DNA of 16,578 bases from an uncultured Clostridia bacterium (GTDB taxonomy: Bacteria > Bacillota > Clostridia > Oscillospirales > Ruminococcaceae). The notes beneath the pieces were generated by a model. It was given only the letters and a program-made list of their open reading frames with translations. It made no database searches and was not told where the DNA came from. Shown piece after piece: positions 1-6,700 of the stretch (its first letter is position 1; each line of letters begins with the position of its first letter). Made by a program: the position numbers and the translations under genes. The stretch is taken from the NCBI GenBank assembly GCA_937871145.1, contig CALMXN010000151.1, positions 1 through 16,578 on the forward strand, written 5' to 3'.

Positions 1-2
1 AC

Positions 3-392
3 TATAATACACAGTCGTTAGTATGTGAAAATACTTTCAATTCTCTTGATTTGACTACTGGCAAGACAACAAAATTATTCACATTGGATTTGATTAAACA
101 AAATGGTGAAGATATCTCGTTGGCTGTTGATAAAGATGAATTAATTGTAAACGATAGTAAGAATAAAAAAATATACTTTTATGATATGACTGGCAAGAGA
201 GTAAAGACATTGGCCAATCCAGGCTTTTATATTATTGATTGTTGTAATGATATATACCTGGTTGGCATAAAGGATCCTTGGAGCTTCTCATTTAACTATG
301 TTAAAAAAAGCGATATAGATAAAAAGGATATTACCGTGTACAGCATAGGCAAGCCACCGGAGAACAATGCTGAGCCTGTACCAACTAATTAA
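3..392 (+). CDS. C-terminal part of an unidentified, possibly beta-propeller protein
   Basis: The reading frame is open from the left edge (first full codon at 3) to the TAA ending at 392, so this is the tail of a longer gene and the TTG at 51 is not a convincing start. The visible part is about 129 residues, hydrophilic, rich in alternating short beta-prone stretches (for example LIVNDSKNKKIYFYDMTGK), which resembles the blades of a propeller or WD-like protein; no transmembrane segment is seen and the C-terminus is a Pro/Asn-rich tail. It ends 17 nt before the start of an ABC ATPase, so it is probably in the same operon and may be an accessory or substrate-related protein of that transporter. 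I do not recognise the family; the propeller idea is inference from sequence texture only. Confidence 0.6.
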   Translation, partial: YNTQSLVCENTFNSLDLTTGKTTKLFTLDLIKQNGEDISLAVDKDELIVNDSKNKKIYFYDMTGKRVKTLANPGFYIIDCCNDIYLVGIKDPWSFSFNYVKKSDIDKKDITVYSIGKPPENNAEPVPTN

Positions 393-409
393 AAAAGGTG
401 ATTGAACTT

Positions 410-1291
410 ATGCTTGATATTAAAAATCTGACTAAATGCTATAACGGAAAAGTAAAGGCACTTGATAATTTTACATATTCATTTTCTGAGGGTGTATATG
501 GACTCCTTGGGCCAAACGGTTCAGGCAAATCAACTCTTATGAATGTAATTACTGATAATCTTAATTCCACAAGTGGAACTATACTGTACGATAATAAGAG
601 CACAACCGATATGGGTAAGGAATTTCGAAAGCTCATTGGTTATATGCCACAGCAACAGGGCTTGTACCCTAATTTCACATTAAACAGATTTCTGTACTAT
701 ATGGCAGCTTTAAAAGGACTTTCAAAAAAAGATGCTGTTGAGCAGATTCAAAAGCTTATTAAAACTGTTAATCTTGAAGATGTAAAAGATAAACCACTTG
801 GAAGTTTTTCAGGAGGAATGAAGCAACGTGTATTAATAGCACAGGCATTGCTTGGAAATCCAAAAATTATTATTCTTGATGAACCAACAGCAGGACTTGA
901 TCCAAAGGAAAGAATACGAATAAGGAATTTAATATCTGAAGTTGCTTTCAACAAAATTGTTATTATAGCAACTCACGTAGTTTCTGATATTGAGTTCATA
1001 GCAAAAGATATTCTGCTTTTAAAAAAAGGAGAAATCATTGCAAGTGATTCTCCTCATAAATTATGTGAAGTATTAAATAATCAGGTTTATGAAATAACAT
1101 CAGATATAAGTAATGTTAAAAATATCTGCAAGAAGTTTAAGGTAAGTAATATTTCAAGAGATGAAAAAAATGTATACATACGTGTTATTTCAGAAACAGC
1201 TCCCGACGATTATGAATATATTACAGTAAAACCAACCTTGGAAGATATTTATCTTCATTATTTTGATGAGGATTTAATATATGAGAATTGA
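410..1291 (+). CDS. ABC transporter ATP-binding protein
   Basis: Nucleotide-binding subunit that would power an ABC-2-type exporter formed with the permease encoded next. Numbering from the ATG at 410 (293 aa): Walker A GPNGSGKST at 35-42, Q-loop near Q81, signature SGGMKQR at 134-140, Walker B IIILDE with D157/E158, D-loop GLDP at 162-165 and switch His189 in ATH. All catalytic residues are present. The roughly 80-residue C-terminal extension after the ATPase core is typical of ABC-2 exporter ATPases. The frame can be extended to a GTG at 398, but that codon lies inside the Shine-Dalgarno AAAGGTGAT, which sits about 8 nt before the ATG at 410, so 410 is preferred. The 3' end overlaps the permease start by 11 nt, indicating translational coupling. 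The substrate is unknown. If the permease is truly broken, this ATPase may lack a partner. Confidence 0.93.
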   Translation: MLDIKNLTKCYNGKVKALDNFTYSFSEGVYGLLGPNGSGKSTLMNVITDNLNSTSGTILYDNKSTTDMGKEFRKLIGYMPQQQGLYPNFTLNRFLYYMAALKGLSKKDAVEQIQKLIKTVNLEDVKDKPLGSFSGGMKQRVLIAQALLGNPKIIILDEPTAGLDPKERIRIRNLISEVAFNKIVIIATHVVSDIEFIAKDILLLKKGEIIASDSPHKLCEVLNNQVYEITSDISNVKNICKKFKVSNISRDEKNVYIRVISETAPDDYEYITVKPTLEDIYLHYFDEDLIYEN

Positions 1292-1757
1292 GAGAAATGA
1301 ATTAATAAAGCTTTTTACAAGGAAGTCAGTTTTACTTGCTATTGCAGTAATTATCTTATTGAATGCTGGGTTGATTATAAATAATATCTATGGGGAAACC
1401 GATAGAATTTTCGATATTCCGGCAAAAGCCTATAAACAGGTTTACGCAGATATTTCTGGTAAGAGTAATGATGAGGCTTTATCATTTATAAACCAAAAGC
1501 TTGAAAACTGTCATACAAATGCAACCACAAACCGTAAGCTTCTGTATACAGGGAATGAAGAAACAGAACGAATCTTGTTAACAGAATCAGCAGATAGTAT
1601 TCAGCAATGTAAAAGTTATGACAAGTATCTGGAGAGTATTGATTTAAATGCAGAAATGTCAGGAAAAATCATCGCCTTTTCAAATTCAGATGAATTTTCA
1701 TACAGAAATATTGCAAAAACAAAGCTTGATTTTGTCCATTTAAAAGGTATTAAATAA
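1281..1757 (+). CDS. N-terminal fragment of the interrupted permease
   Basis: 158-residue product that would be made if the TAA at 1755-1757 terminates translation. It holds one membrane helix (about residues 17-36, LLAIAVIILLNAGLIINN) followed by roughly 120 hydrophilic residues predicted to lie outside the membrane. Alone it lacks the rest of the permease and is unlikely to transport anything. It is listed because translation from the coupled ATG at 1281 is well supported. Confidence 0.5.
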   Translation: MRIERNELIKLFTRKSVLLAIAVIILLNAGLIINNIYGETDRIFDIPAKAYKQVYADISGKSNDEALSFINQKLENCHTNATTNRKLLYTGNEETERILLTESADSIQQCKSYDKYLESIDLNAEMSGKIIAFSNSDEFSYRNIAKTKLDFVHLKGIK

Positions 1758-1850
1758 AGTCAGGGACCTTCAAAAGGGATAACCACTTCAACAGAATTTA
1801 TCGGAACTGACATCCTGGGAATTCTACTTATAATATTCATAGTTACAACG

Positions 1851-3446
1851 TTGCTGACAAGGGAAAGAGAGTTATCTCAGCTCCAGTTAGTAAAATCGAC
1901 ATACAAAGGCAGATTAAGACTTGCACTTTCAAAGTTATTTGTTATTTTTGTAAGTTGCTTTGCTGTTGAGGCGTTATTATATGCTACAAACATATTAATA
2001 TCTAATTCAAGTTATGGCTTTGGGGATTTAAGCCGTCCTATTCAATCAGTTACAGGGTATCTGTCATGTAACCTTAAGCTTTCAGTGTTTGAATATCTGG
2101 TTGTTTTCTTACTCTCAAAGTTACTTATATATTTTGTTATAGCTTCATTTGTTTATATGATCGCTGTTGTATCAAGAAATGCTTTAAAGCTATACATAAT
2201 TGTAGGTTGCGTATTAGGCTTAAGTGCAATTTGTTATTATTCAATAGAACCTACAAGCTGGCTTTCACTATTAAAATACATCAATATAATAGGATTTTTG
2301 AACACCTTTCAGATATATAATAAGTATCTGAATCTTAATGTTTTCAGCCATCCGGTTTTTTATGTTGTAGTTTTCATTATTGTATCGATAGTAATGCTCC
2401 TGATTTTCTCATATCTTGCAGTAGTAATTTTTTCTGAACAAAAGGAAATCAGTAATTCCAGTAATAAAATATCATTAAGATTTAAGTTCTTAAAATCATA
2501 TAAAACAACAAAAATTCTCCCTCACGAGTGTTATAAAACTTTTATATCCGGAAAAGTGCTGTTGATATTAATCTTATTCGGGTTGACAATATTTTTTACA
2601 TATAAGCCTATACAACAGGATTTTCAGACATCCGATGGTTATTATAAAGCATATATGCAGATACTGGAGGGGCCAGTTACTCAGGAAAAGCTTGATTATA
2701 TACGGCAGGAGAGAGAACGATTCAATAAAATTCACGAGGATATGAATAAGTCATTCTCTGAAGCATCTGACAACAGAGATTCTCAGGAATTGAGTAATAT
2801 GTATGAGAATCTGCTGCGACCTGAAAACTCTTTTATTAATGTGGAAAATCATACAAAGTATCTGCAAGAGAAAAAAGGCAATTATCTGTTTGATGATGGC
2901 TATAAGCTTCTGACTGGTGATGAATGTGCTCATAATAAGGATGTAAAATTAGCGATAATTGCTTTGCTGATGACAATCTGTTGTGTTACTTACATCTATT
3001 CAGTTGAATATCAGAACAAAGCAAATGTATTGTTAAGATGCTCATATAATGGAAGGTTAAAGACATTTGTAAGTAAATTTTTTATAGCTTTAATTGTTGT
3101 AACAATAATTTACTTTTTAACTTATGCACCGTATTTCTATAATGTCTTATCTAAGTATGGGACTTCATCCATTATTGCTCCTGCTTGTAGTATGGAGCAT
3201 CTGAACAGAATTCCAGGAAGCATCAGTATTTTAGAATATCTTATAGCTATAAGTGTTATGCGATTTCTTGGAATGATTATTTCAATCTTTCTGATTTTCG
3301 TTATTTCGATAAAAGCAAAGAGCTATATTTCTTCAATATTAATAAATACAGCCGTACTGATTATTCCGTTACTAATTTACTTTGCTGGTGTATCTGTATT
3401 TAAATATGTTCTATTAAATCCTTTATTGCTGGGTAATATTTTTTAA
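1851..3446 (+). CDS. Distal fragment of the interrupted permease
   Basis: Continuation of the permease frame after the premature stop; the open frame runs from 1758, and 1851 is only the first possible start codon (TTG). No Shine-Dalgarno site precedes that TTG, which lies inside a predicted membrane helix, so independent translation is doubtful. The fragment carries many hydrophobic helices and the whole second half of the duplicated permease, including a long hydrophilic loop rich in charged residues (about 2620-2940 in DNA) and a C-terminal hydrophobic run. It is best read as part of the 1281-3446 gene. Confidence 0.4.
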   Translation: MLTRERELSQLQLVKSTYKGRLRLALSKLFVIFVSCFAVEALLYATNILISNSSYGFGDLSRPIQSVTGYLSCNLKLSVFEYLVVFLLSKLLIYFVIASFVYMIAVVSRNALKLYIIVGCVLGLSAICYYSIEPTSWLSLLKYINIIGFLNTFQIYNKYLNLNVFSHPVFYVVVFIIVSIVMLLIFSYLAVVIFSEQKEISNSSNKISLRFKFLKSYKTTKILPHECYKTFISGKVLLILILFGLTIFFTYKPIQQDFQTSDGYYKAYMQILEGPVTQEKLDYIRQERERFNKIHEDMNKSFSEASDNRDSQELSNMYENLLRPENSFINVENHTKYLQEKKGNYLFDDGYKLLTGDECAHNKDVKLAIIALLMTICCVTYIYSVEYQNKANVLLRCSYNGRLKTFVSKFFIALIVVTIIYFLTYAPYFYNVLSKYGTSSIIAPACSMEHLNRIPGSISILEYLIAISVMRFLGMIISIFLIFVISIKAKSYISSILINTAVLIIPLLIYFAGVSVFKYVLLNPLLLGNIF

Positions 3447-3510
3447 AAATATACCCAACAATTTCACACTGAACTGCCCAGATTGTTTTTCAATTCCCGT
3501 ACGGGTTACC

Positions 3511-3549
3511 AAAAAACACGATACAAATTGTATCGTGTTTTTATTTTTT
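3511..3549 (+). terminator. Rho-independent terminator of the ABC operon
   Basis: AAAACACGATAC (3513-3524), loop AAATT, GTATCGTGTTTT (3530-3541): a perfect 12-bp stem followed by a T-rich run to 3549 or beyond, 65 nt after the permease stop codon. Confidence 0.9.
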
Positions 3550-3718
3550 TGTTTTGTAAGTTACTTATTAAGTAATCTTTTCACATCATCATGCTTGTTT
3601 TAACTTTGCAATCAGTAAATTTATAATCTTACACAACATCAACAAGTTAATAATTTTTTTGATTGCAGATACCATTTAAAAAATATTACGATTTTGTGAC
3701 TATTGTTGTTTTTTTATA

Positions 3719-3747
3719 TTGACATTTATATATTAGTTTTGTATAAT
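3719..3747 (+). promoter_or_regulatory. Consensus sigma-A promoter of the small RNA candidate
   Basis: TTGACA (3719-3724), a 17-nt spacer and TATAAT (3742-3747): both hexamers match the consensus exactly. The next gene downstream lies on the opposite strand, so this promoter serves the short unit ending at the 3858-3889 terminator. A perfect inverted repeat TTACTTA-T-TAAGTAA sits farther upstream at 3561-3575; no role is evident. Confidence 0.85.
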
Positions 3748-3753
3748 TAAGTA

Positions 3754-3889
3754 AAGATTAATAAACAATGAATTTGTTTTGAGGCTTTTTGCTTTCCTTT
3801 TGTTCAAAAATGGTAAAGAATGTTATTCCTCACATTCTTTTGCCTTGATAAAGCTCAATCCCGATACTTTTCAGTATCGGGATCTTTCT
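3754..3889 (+). ncRNA. Candidate small RNA, about 135 nt, unidentified
   Basis: The segment lies between a perfect sigma-A promoter and an intrinsic terminator and holds no credible gene; the frames inside are a 4-codon ATG frame at 3768 and a 12-codon frame at 3810, neither with a Shine-Dalgarno site. It folds into a run of simple hairpins: AAACAA/TTGTTT (3763-3768/3774-3779), then AAAGAATGT/ACATTCTTT (3815-3823/3832-3840) with the loop TATTCCTC, then the terminator stem. The loop exposes UUCCUC, complementary to a GAGGAA-type Shine-Dalgarno core, a common layout in Firmicute trans-acting small RNAs. It converges with the membrane protein gene ending at 3890, so a 3'-end antisense effect is also possible. 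It matches no RNA family I can name; expression is inferred only from promoter and terminator. Confidence 0.55.
3858..3889 (+). terminator. Rho-independent terminator of the small RNA candidate
   Basis: ATCCCGATACT (3858-3868), loop TTTC, AGTATCGGGAT (3873-3883): 11-bp stem followed on the plus strand by CTTTCTTTA. On the minus strand the stem also follows the stop codon of the gene ending at 3890, but the trailing sequence there is poor in T, so it is mainly a plus-strand terminator that could be shared by both convergent units. Confidence 0.8.
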
Positions 3890-4537
3890 TTATGTATCAG
3901 TATCAAATATATGAACTCTTTTGGTCAAAAACCTTATTATAGTGCCAACAAGGAACGCCGCTATTATTGTTCCCTCTCGGACGCCAAGGAGTTTATGCTT
4001 GACAATCAGTGAAATAATTATTGATATTCCAACAAGCGAGCTATCAAAGATTATCTTAATCTTGCCGAATTCTTTTTTTGTTTTACTTGCAATTACTTTT
4101 GCGAGTCCATCGCCAGGCAGCATTACAGCGTTTGCCTTAACCTGAAGATACACGCCAAATGCCACAAAAAAGCACCCGCCAAGACATAGGCCTAACATAA
4201 ATCCGTAATTCGATGTGCCTATTCCACCGAAAAGCTTCATCCACAGGTCAATTAATACTGAAAAAACAAAAAGGGCAGGAACCTGTATAAGCTGAGACAC
4301 TTTGTACTCCCGTTTAAGAATCAAGACCTGAATAAGTAAAAACGTCATATTTGCTATGAAGGTGTATGTTCCAAGTGATAATGGCGATATGCAGCTCAAC
4401 GTATATGGAAGGCTTGAAATCGGCGTAGTGCCAAGCCCTGCCTTTGCAGATATCGCAACACCAAAAGCTACACATATCAATCCGCACAAAGCTTGTATTG
4501 CTCTTTTTATATTTTTACTTGTTATGATACTATTCAT
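3890..4537 (-). CDS. YczE/YitT-like integral membrane protein
   Basis: 215-residue hydrophobic protein with about six membrane segments (approximately residues 13-33, 55-75, 85-103, 112-131, 165-182 and 190-205). The N-terminal pattern with GLGTTPISSLPYTLS followed by SLGTYTFIANMTFLL, and the later LQVKANAVMLPGDGLAKVIA, is characteristic of the YczE/YyaS/YitT membrane protein family. Members have no firmly established transport substrate; YczE influences surfactin production in Bacillus. The start at 4537 has AAGGA with 5-nt spacing (4543-4547). It is a single-gene unit, converging with the small RNA candidate and diverging from the small gene at 4707. Family membership is fairly sure; the function is not known. 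Confidence 0.85.
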   Translation of the reverse strand: MNSIITSKNIKRAIQALCGLICVAFGVAISAKAGLGTTPISSLPYTLSCISPLSLGTYTFIANMTFLLIQVLILKREYKVSQLIQVPALFVFSVLIDLWMKLFGGIGTSNYGFMLGLCLGGCFFVAFGVYLQVKANAVMLPGDGLAKVIASKTKKEFGKIKIIFDSSLVGISIIISLIVKHKLLGVREGTIIAAFLVGTIIRFLTKRVHIFDTDT

Positions 4538-4595
4538 ATATGTCCTTGTCCTTATATGTAATTTTGTTTATATGTAGATTTTTATTAGTATGTTG

Positions 4596-4611
4596 TAAAT
4601 AAATTTATTTA
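4596..4611. repeat. Perfect A+T palindrome in the divergent spacer
   Basis: TAAATAAATTTATTTA is a 16-nt perfect palindrome between the divergent genes at 4537 and 4707, 36 nt upstream of the -10 side of the plus-strand promoter region. It could be an operator or simply the chance product of very A+T-rich sequence. Confidence 0.4.
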
Positions 4612-4631
4612 TATTTACCATAAATTATAGT

Positions 4632-4660
4632 TTGACAATATTCCGTTTTTCGTCCATAAT
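4632..4660 (+). promoter_or_regulatory. Sigma-A promoter of the small orphan gene
   Basis: TTGACA (4632-4637), 17-nt spacer, CATAAT (4655-4660; one mismatch to the consensus). The predicted start point near 4667 leaves a leader of about 40 nt before the ATG at 4707. Confidence 0.75.
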
Positions 4661-4706
4661 TATATTATAGCATAACTTAATTTATTAATAAAGGAAGATG
4701 ATTGAG

Positions 4707-4952
4707 ATGAAAGATTATACGTTTGACGAAATTGCTGATATTGCTGCAACACATACCTCTGCAATGTCCGGAACCGAGCTTATATCAAAGTGCAAACATT
4801 TGTTTATTCGCTATGATGAAGTAAGGATAAGAAAACATATCGCAAAAACTATACATACACTTCTGCGCGATCTGAATTTCTACAAGGAAAACCCAAACAC
4901 AAAATGGACTGAGCCTGAAATTTTCAATCATCTTAACAAATATGATATATAA
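4707..4952 (+). CDS. Small hypothetical protein (about 81 aa)
   Basis: Soluble, mostly helical-looking protein beginning MKDYTFDEIADIAATHT and ending NHLNKYDI, with a basic middle section (RIRKHIAKTIHTLLRD). No signal peptide, membrane helix, cysteine cluster or known motif is visible and I do not recognise it. Two in-frame ATGs are possible, at 4698 and 4707. The Shine-Dalgarno AAGGA at 4691-4695 is only 2 nt from the first and 11 nt from the second, so 4707 is favoured with some doubt. That it is a real gene is supported by a good promoter 47 nt upstream and a strong hairpin terminator 5 nt after the stop codon, forming a complete monocistronic unit. The basic helical stretch would fit a nucleic-acid-binding role, but that is speculation. 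Confidence 0.75.
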   Translation: MKDYTFDEIADIAATHTSAMSGTELISKCKHLFIRYDEVRIRKHIAKTIHTLLRDLNFYKENPNTKWTEPEIFNHLNKYDI

Positions 4953-4957
4953 CACAA

Positions 4958-4982
4958 ACCCCCTGTTATGAAAACAGGGGGT
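4958..4982. terminator. Bidirectional hairpin terminator between the orphan gene and guaB
   Basis: ACCCCCTGTT (4958-4967), loop ATGAA, AACAGGGGGT (4973-4982): 10-bp GC-rich stem located between two convergent stop codons (4952 and 4990). The flanking T-runs are short on both sides (AATTATTTT on plus), so the strength comes from the stem. Confidence 0.8.
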
Positions 4983-4989
4983 AATTATT

Positions 4990-6465
4990 TTATATCTGTG
5001 TGCTGTAGTTTGGTGCTTCTTTTGTGATATAAATATCATGTGGGTGACTTTCCTTAAGTCCTGCACCAGTAATCTTAACAAACTTTCCGTTTGCCTGAAG
5101 TAGTGGAATTGTTTCACAACCACAGTAACCCATACCCGAGCGAATACCACCAACAAGCTGATAGATAGTATCTGAAAGCATTCCCTTATAAGGAACACGT
5201 CCTTCAACGCCTTCTGGAACAAGTTTTTTAGCATCTTCCTGGAAGTATCTGTCCTTGCTTCCGCAAGCCATTGCGCCTAGGCTTCCCATTCCACGATAAA
5301 CCTTAAAGCTTCTGCCCTGATAGATTTCTGTTCCGCCAGGAGCTTCGTCACAACCAGCGAGAAGTGAACCGAGCATTACAACGTTTGCCCCAGCAGCAAG
5401 TGCCTTCACGATATCACCTGAATACTTGATACCACCGTCAGCGATTACCGGAATGTTGTGCTTTGAAGCTACGCAAGCAACATCATACACAGCTGTAATC
5501 TGTGGAACACCGATACCAGCAACAACACGGGTCGTACAGATAGAACCAGGTCCGATACCAACCTTAAGAGCGTCAGCACCTGCTTTAATCAAATCTTCAG
5601 CAGCTCCTGCTGTTGCGATATTACCAGCAATAACAGGAATATGTGGGAAGGCTTCCTTAACTTTTCTTACGCAGTTAATAATGTTTGCACTATGTCCGTG
5701 TGCACTGTCAAGAACAAGCACGTCAACCTGTGCTTCAACAAGTGCGCCAGCTCTTTCAAGAACGTCAGCAGTAACACCGATAGCTGCACCGCAAAGAAGA
5801 CGACCATTGTTATCTCTTGCAGAATTAGGGTACTGAACAGCTTTTTCAATATCCTTGATTGTGATAAGCCCTTTAAGGTTTCCGTTTTCGTCAACCAAAG
5901 GAAGTTTTTCAATCTTGTGCTTCATAAGAATCTTCTGTGCCTGCTCAAGTGTTGTGCCAACTTCTGCAGTAACAAGATTTTCTTTTGTCATTACTTCAGA
6001 AATTTTTATATTAAAGTCAGTTAAAAATCTTAAATCACGGTTTGTAAGAATTCCTACAAGCTTTCTTTTTTTATCAACAATAGGAACTCCTGAAATTTTA
6101 TATTTTGCCATAAGATCATTTGCATCATATACAAAATGATCAGCAGTGAGTGAAAATGGATTTACTATTACTCCGTTTTCTGAACGCTTTACCTTGTCAA
6201 CCTCGTCAACCTGCTGTTCAATGCTCATATTCTTATGAATAACACCGATACCACCCTCACGAGCAATAGCAATAGCCATTCTGCTTTCTGTAACAGTATC
6301 CATAGCAGCCGTCATAACAGGTGTGTTCAAATGAATATTGCCTGCAAGCGTCGTTCCAAGCTTAACCTTATTAGGTGTAATGTCCGATTTTGCAGGAATG
6401 AGCAAAACGTCATCGAAAGTTAACCCCTCTTTTGTAAATTTACTGTTAAAATCTGGTTCTATCAT
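4990..6465 (-). CDS. guaB: IMP dehydrogenase
   Basis: Oxidises IMP to XMP with NAD+, the committed step of GMP synthesis, in the cytoplasm as a tetramer. 491 aa, normal length. The TIM-barrel N-terminus (LTFDDVLLIPAKSDITP) is followed by a tandem CBS (Bateman) module at about 97-212. The barrel then resumes with the catalytic loop GPGSICTTRV, in which Cys310 is the nucleophile. After it come the phosphate-binding DGGIKYSGD and GSLLAGCDEAPG, then the flap with the conserved Arg-Tyr (DRYFQ) and the K+-site region GGIRSGMGYCG near the C-terminus. The start at 6465 has GGGAGG with 8-nt spacing; the nearby ATG at 6469 is out of frame. It is monocistronic with its own promoter and a shared downstream terminator. 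The leader of roughly 40 nt is too short for a purine riboswitch, so control is probably through the Bateman module or a repressor. Confidence 0.98.
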   Translation of the reverse strand: MIEPDFNSKFTKEGLTFDDVLLIPAKSDITPNKVKLGTTLAGNIHLNTPVMTAAMDTVTESRMAIAIAREGGIGVIHKNMSIEQQVDEVDKVKRSENGVIVNPFSLTADHFVYDANDLMAKYKISGVPIVDKKRKLVGILTNRDLRFLTDFNIKISEVMTKENLVTAEVGTTLEQAQKILMKHKIEKLPLVDENGNLKGLITIKDIEKAVQYPNSARDNNGRLLCGAAIGVTADVLERAGALVEAQVDVLVLDSAHGHSANIINCVRKVKEAFPHIPVIAGNIATAGAAEDLIKAGADALKVGIGPGSICTTRVVAGIGVPQITAVYDVACVASKHNIPVIADGGIKYSGDIVKALAAGANVVMLGSLLAGCDEAPGGTEIYQGRSFKVYRGMGSLGAMACGSKDRYFQEDAKKLVPEGVEGRVPYKGMLSDTIYQLVGGIRSGMGYCGCETIPLLQANGKFVKITGAGLKESHPHDIYITKEAPNYSTQI

Positions 6466-6511
6466 CCATTATTCCTCCCTTTTCTTTAATCCCTCACGTT
6501 ATATTCTTTTT

Positions 6512-6540
6512 ATAATACTAAATTTATCATATTTTGTCAA
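6512..6540 (-). promoter_or_regulatory. guaB promoter
   Basis: Read on the minus strand: TTGACA (6540-6535), 17-nt spacer, TATTAT (6517-6512), about 47 nt upstream of the guaB ATG. Confidence 0.8.
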
Positions 6541-6659
6541 CGCTTTTGAGCATGTAATAATACACGATTTATTTTGCCGATAAATGCTTTTATATATTCA
6601 CTTTTACAATATATTATAATTATATTCTGTTATTTTTTTAACGATAATATTTAGAACAG

Positions 6660-6700
6660 AAAAAGCACATCCCCACATGTTTAATGGGAATGTGCTTTTT
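6660..6700 (-). terminator. Terminator after the thioesterase gene
   Basis: On the minus strand AAAAAGCACAT (6700-6690) pairs with ATGTGCTTTTT (6670-6660), with an inner CCC/GGG extension and a loop of about 12 nt. The stem begins immediately after the thioesterase stop codon and its 3' arm supplies the T-run. It ends the serS-thioesterase unit. Confidence 0.85.

Larger units (their letters stand above)
1281..3446 (+). pseudogene. ABC-2-type permease interrupted by one in-frame stop codon
   Basis: The ATG at 1281 has a Shine-Dalgarno GAGGA 8 nt upstream, inside the end of the ATPase gene. Codon 159 is TAA (1755-1757), but the same frame then stays open to the TAA ending at 3446, giving a 721-codon frame with only this lesion. 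Translation after the stop continues sensibly into a membrane segment (residues about 177-192). The protein has two similar halves, each with a membrane helix, a long hydrophilic, probably extracytoplasmic, loop and further helices. N-terminal ELIKLFTRKSVLLAIAVIIL resembles ECYKTFISGKVLLILILFGL at about 416-435, and STYKGRLRLALSKLFV (206-221) resembles CSYNGRLKTFVSKFFI (587-602). TAA is used as the normal terminator by many genes here, so recoding is unlikely. Either a recent nonsense mutation or a base error explains it; the absence of other decay argues that it is young. Confidence 0.75.

Noticed and set aside
1755..1757. Stop-codon recoding (TAA read as an amino acid)
   Set aside because: guaB, parA, parB, noc and other genes here end in TAA, and no stimulatory structure is evident after 1757.
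3496..3505. CCCGTACGGG palindrome after the permease
   Set aside because: It has no T-run and a stem too short without a loop; the clear terminator is just downstream at 3511-3549.
3779..4012. 77-codon plus-strand frame starting with TTG
   Set aside because: It runs through the 3858-3889 terminator and then antisense to the membrane protein gene, with no Shine-Dalgarno site; the start region fits a small RNA better.
5426..5836. Plus-strand 136-codon frame
   Set aside because: It is an antisense shadow of guaB, with no ribosome-binding site and a composition dictated by the real gene. Other long plus-strand frames opposite serS, parB, mnmG and mnmE were dismissed for the same reason.
6466..6659. 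Possible purine riboswitch in front of guaB
   Set aside because: The mapped promoter leaves a leader of only about 40 nt and no aptamer-like stems are visible.
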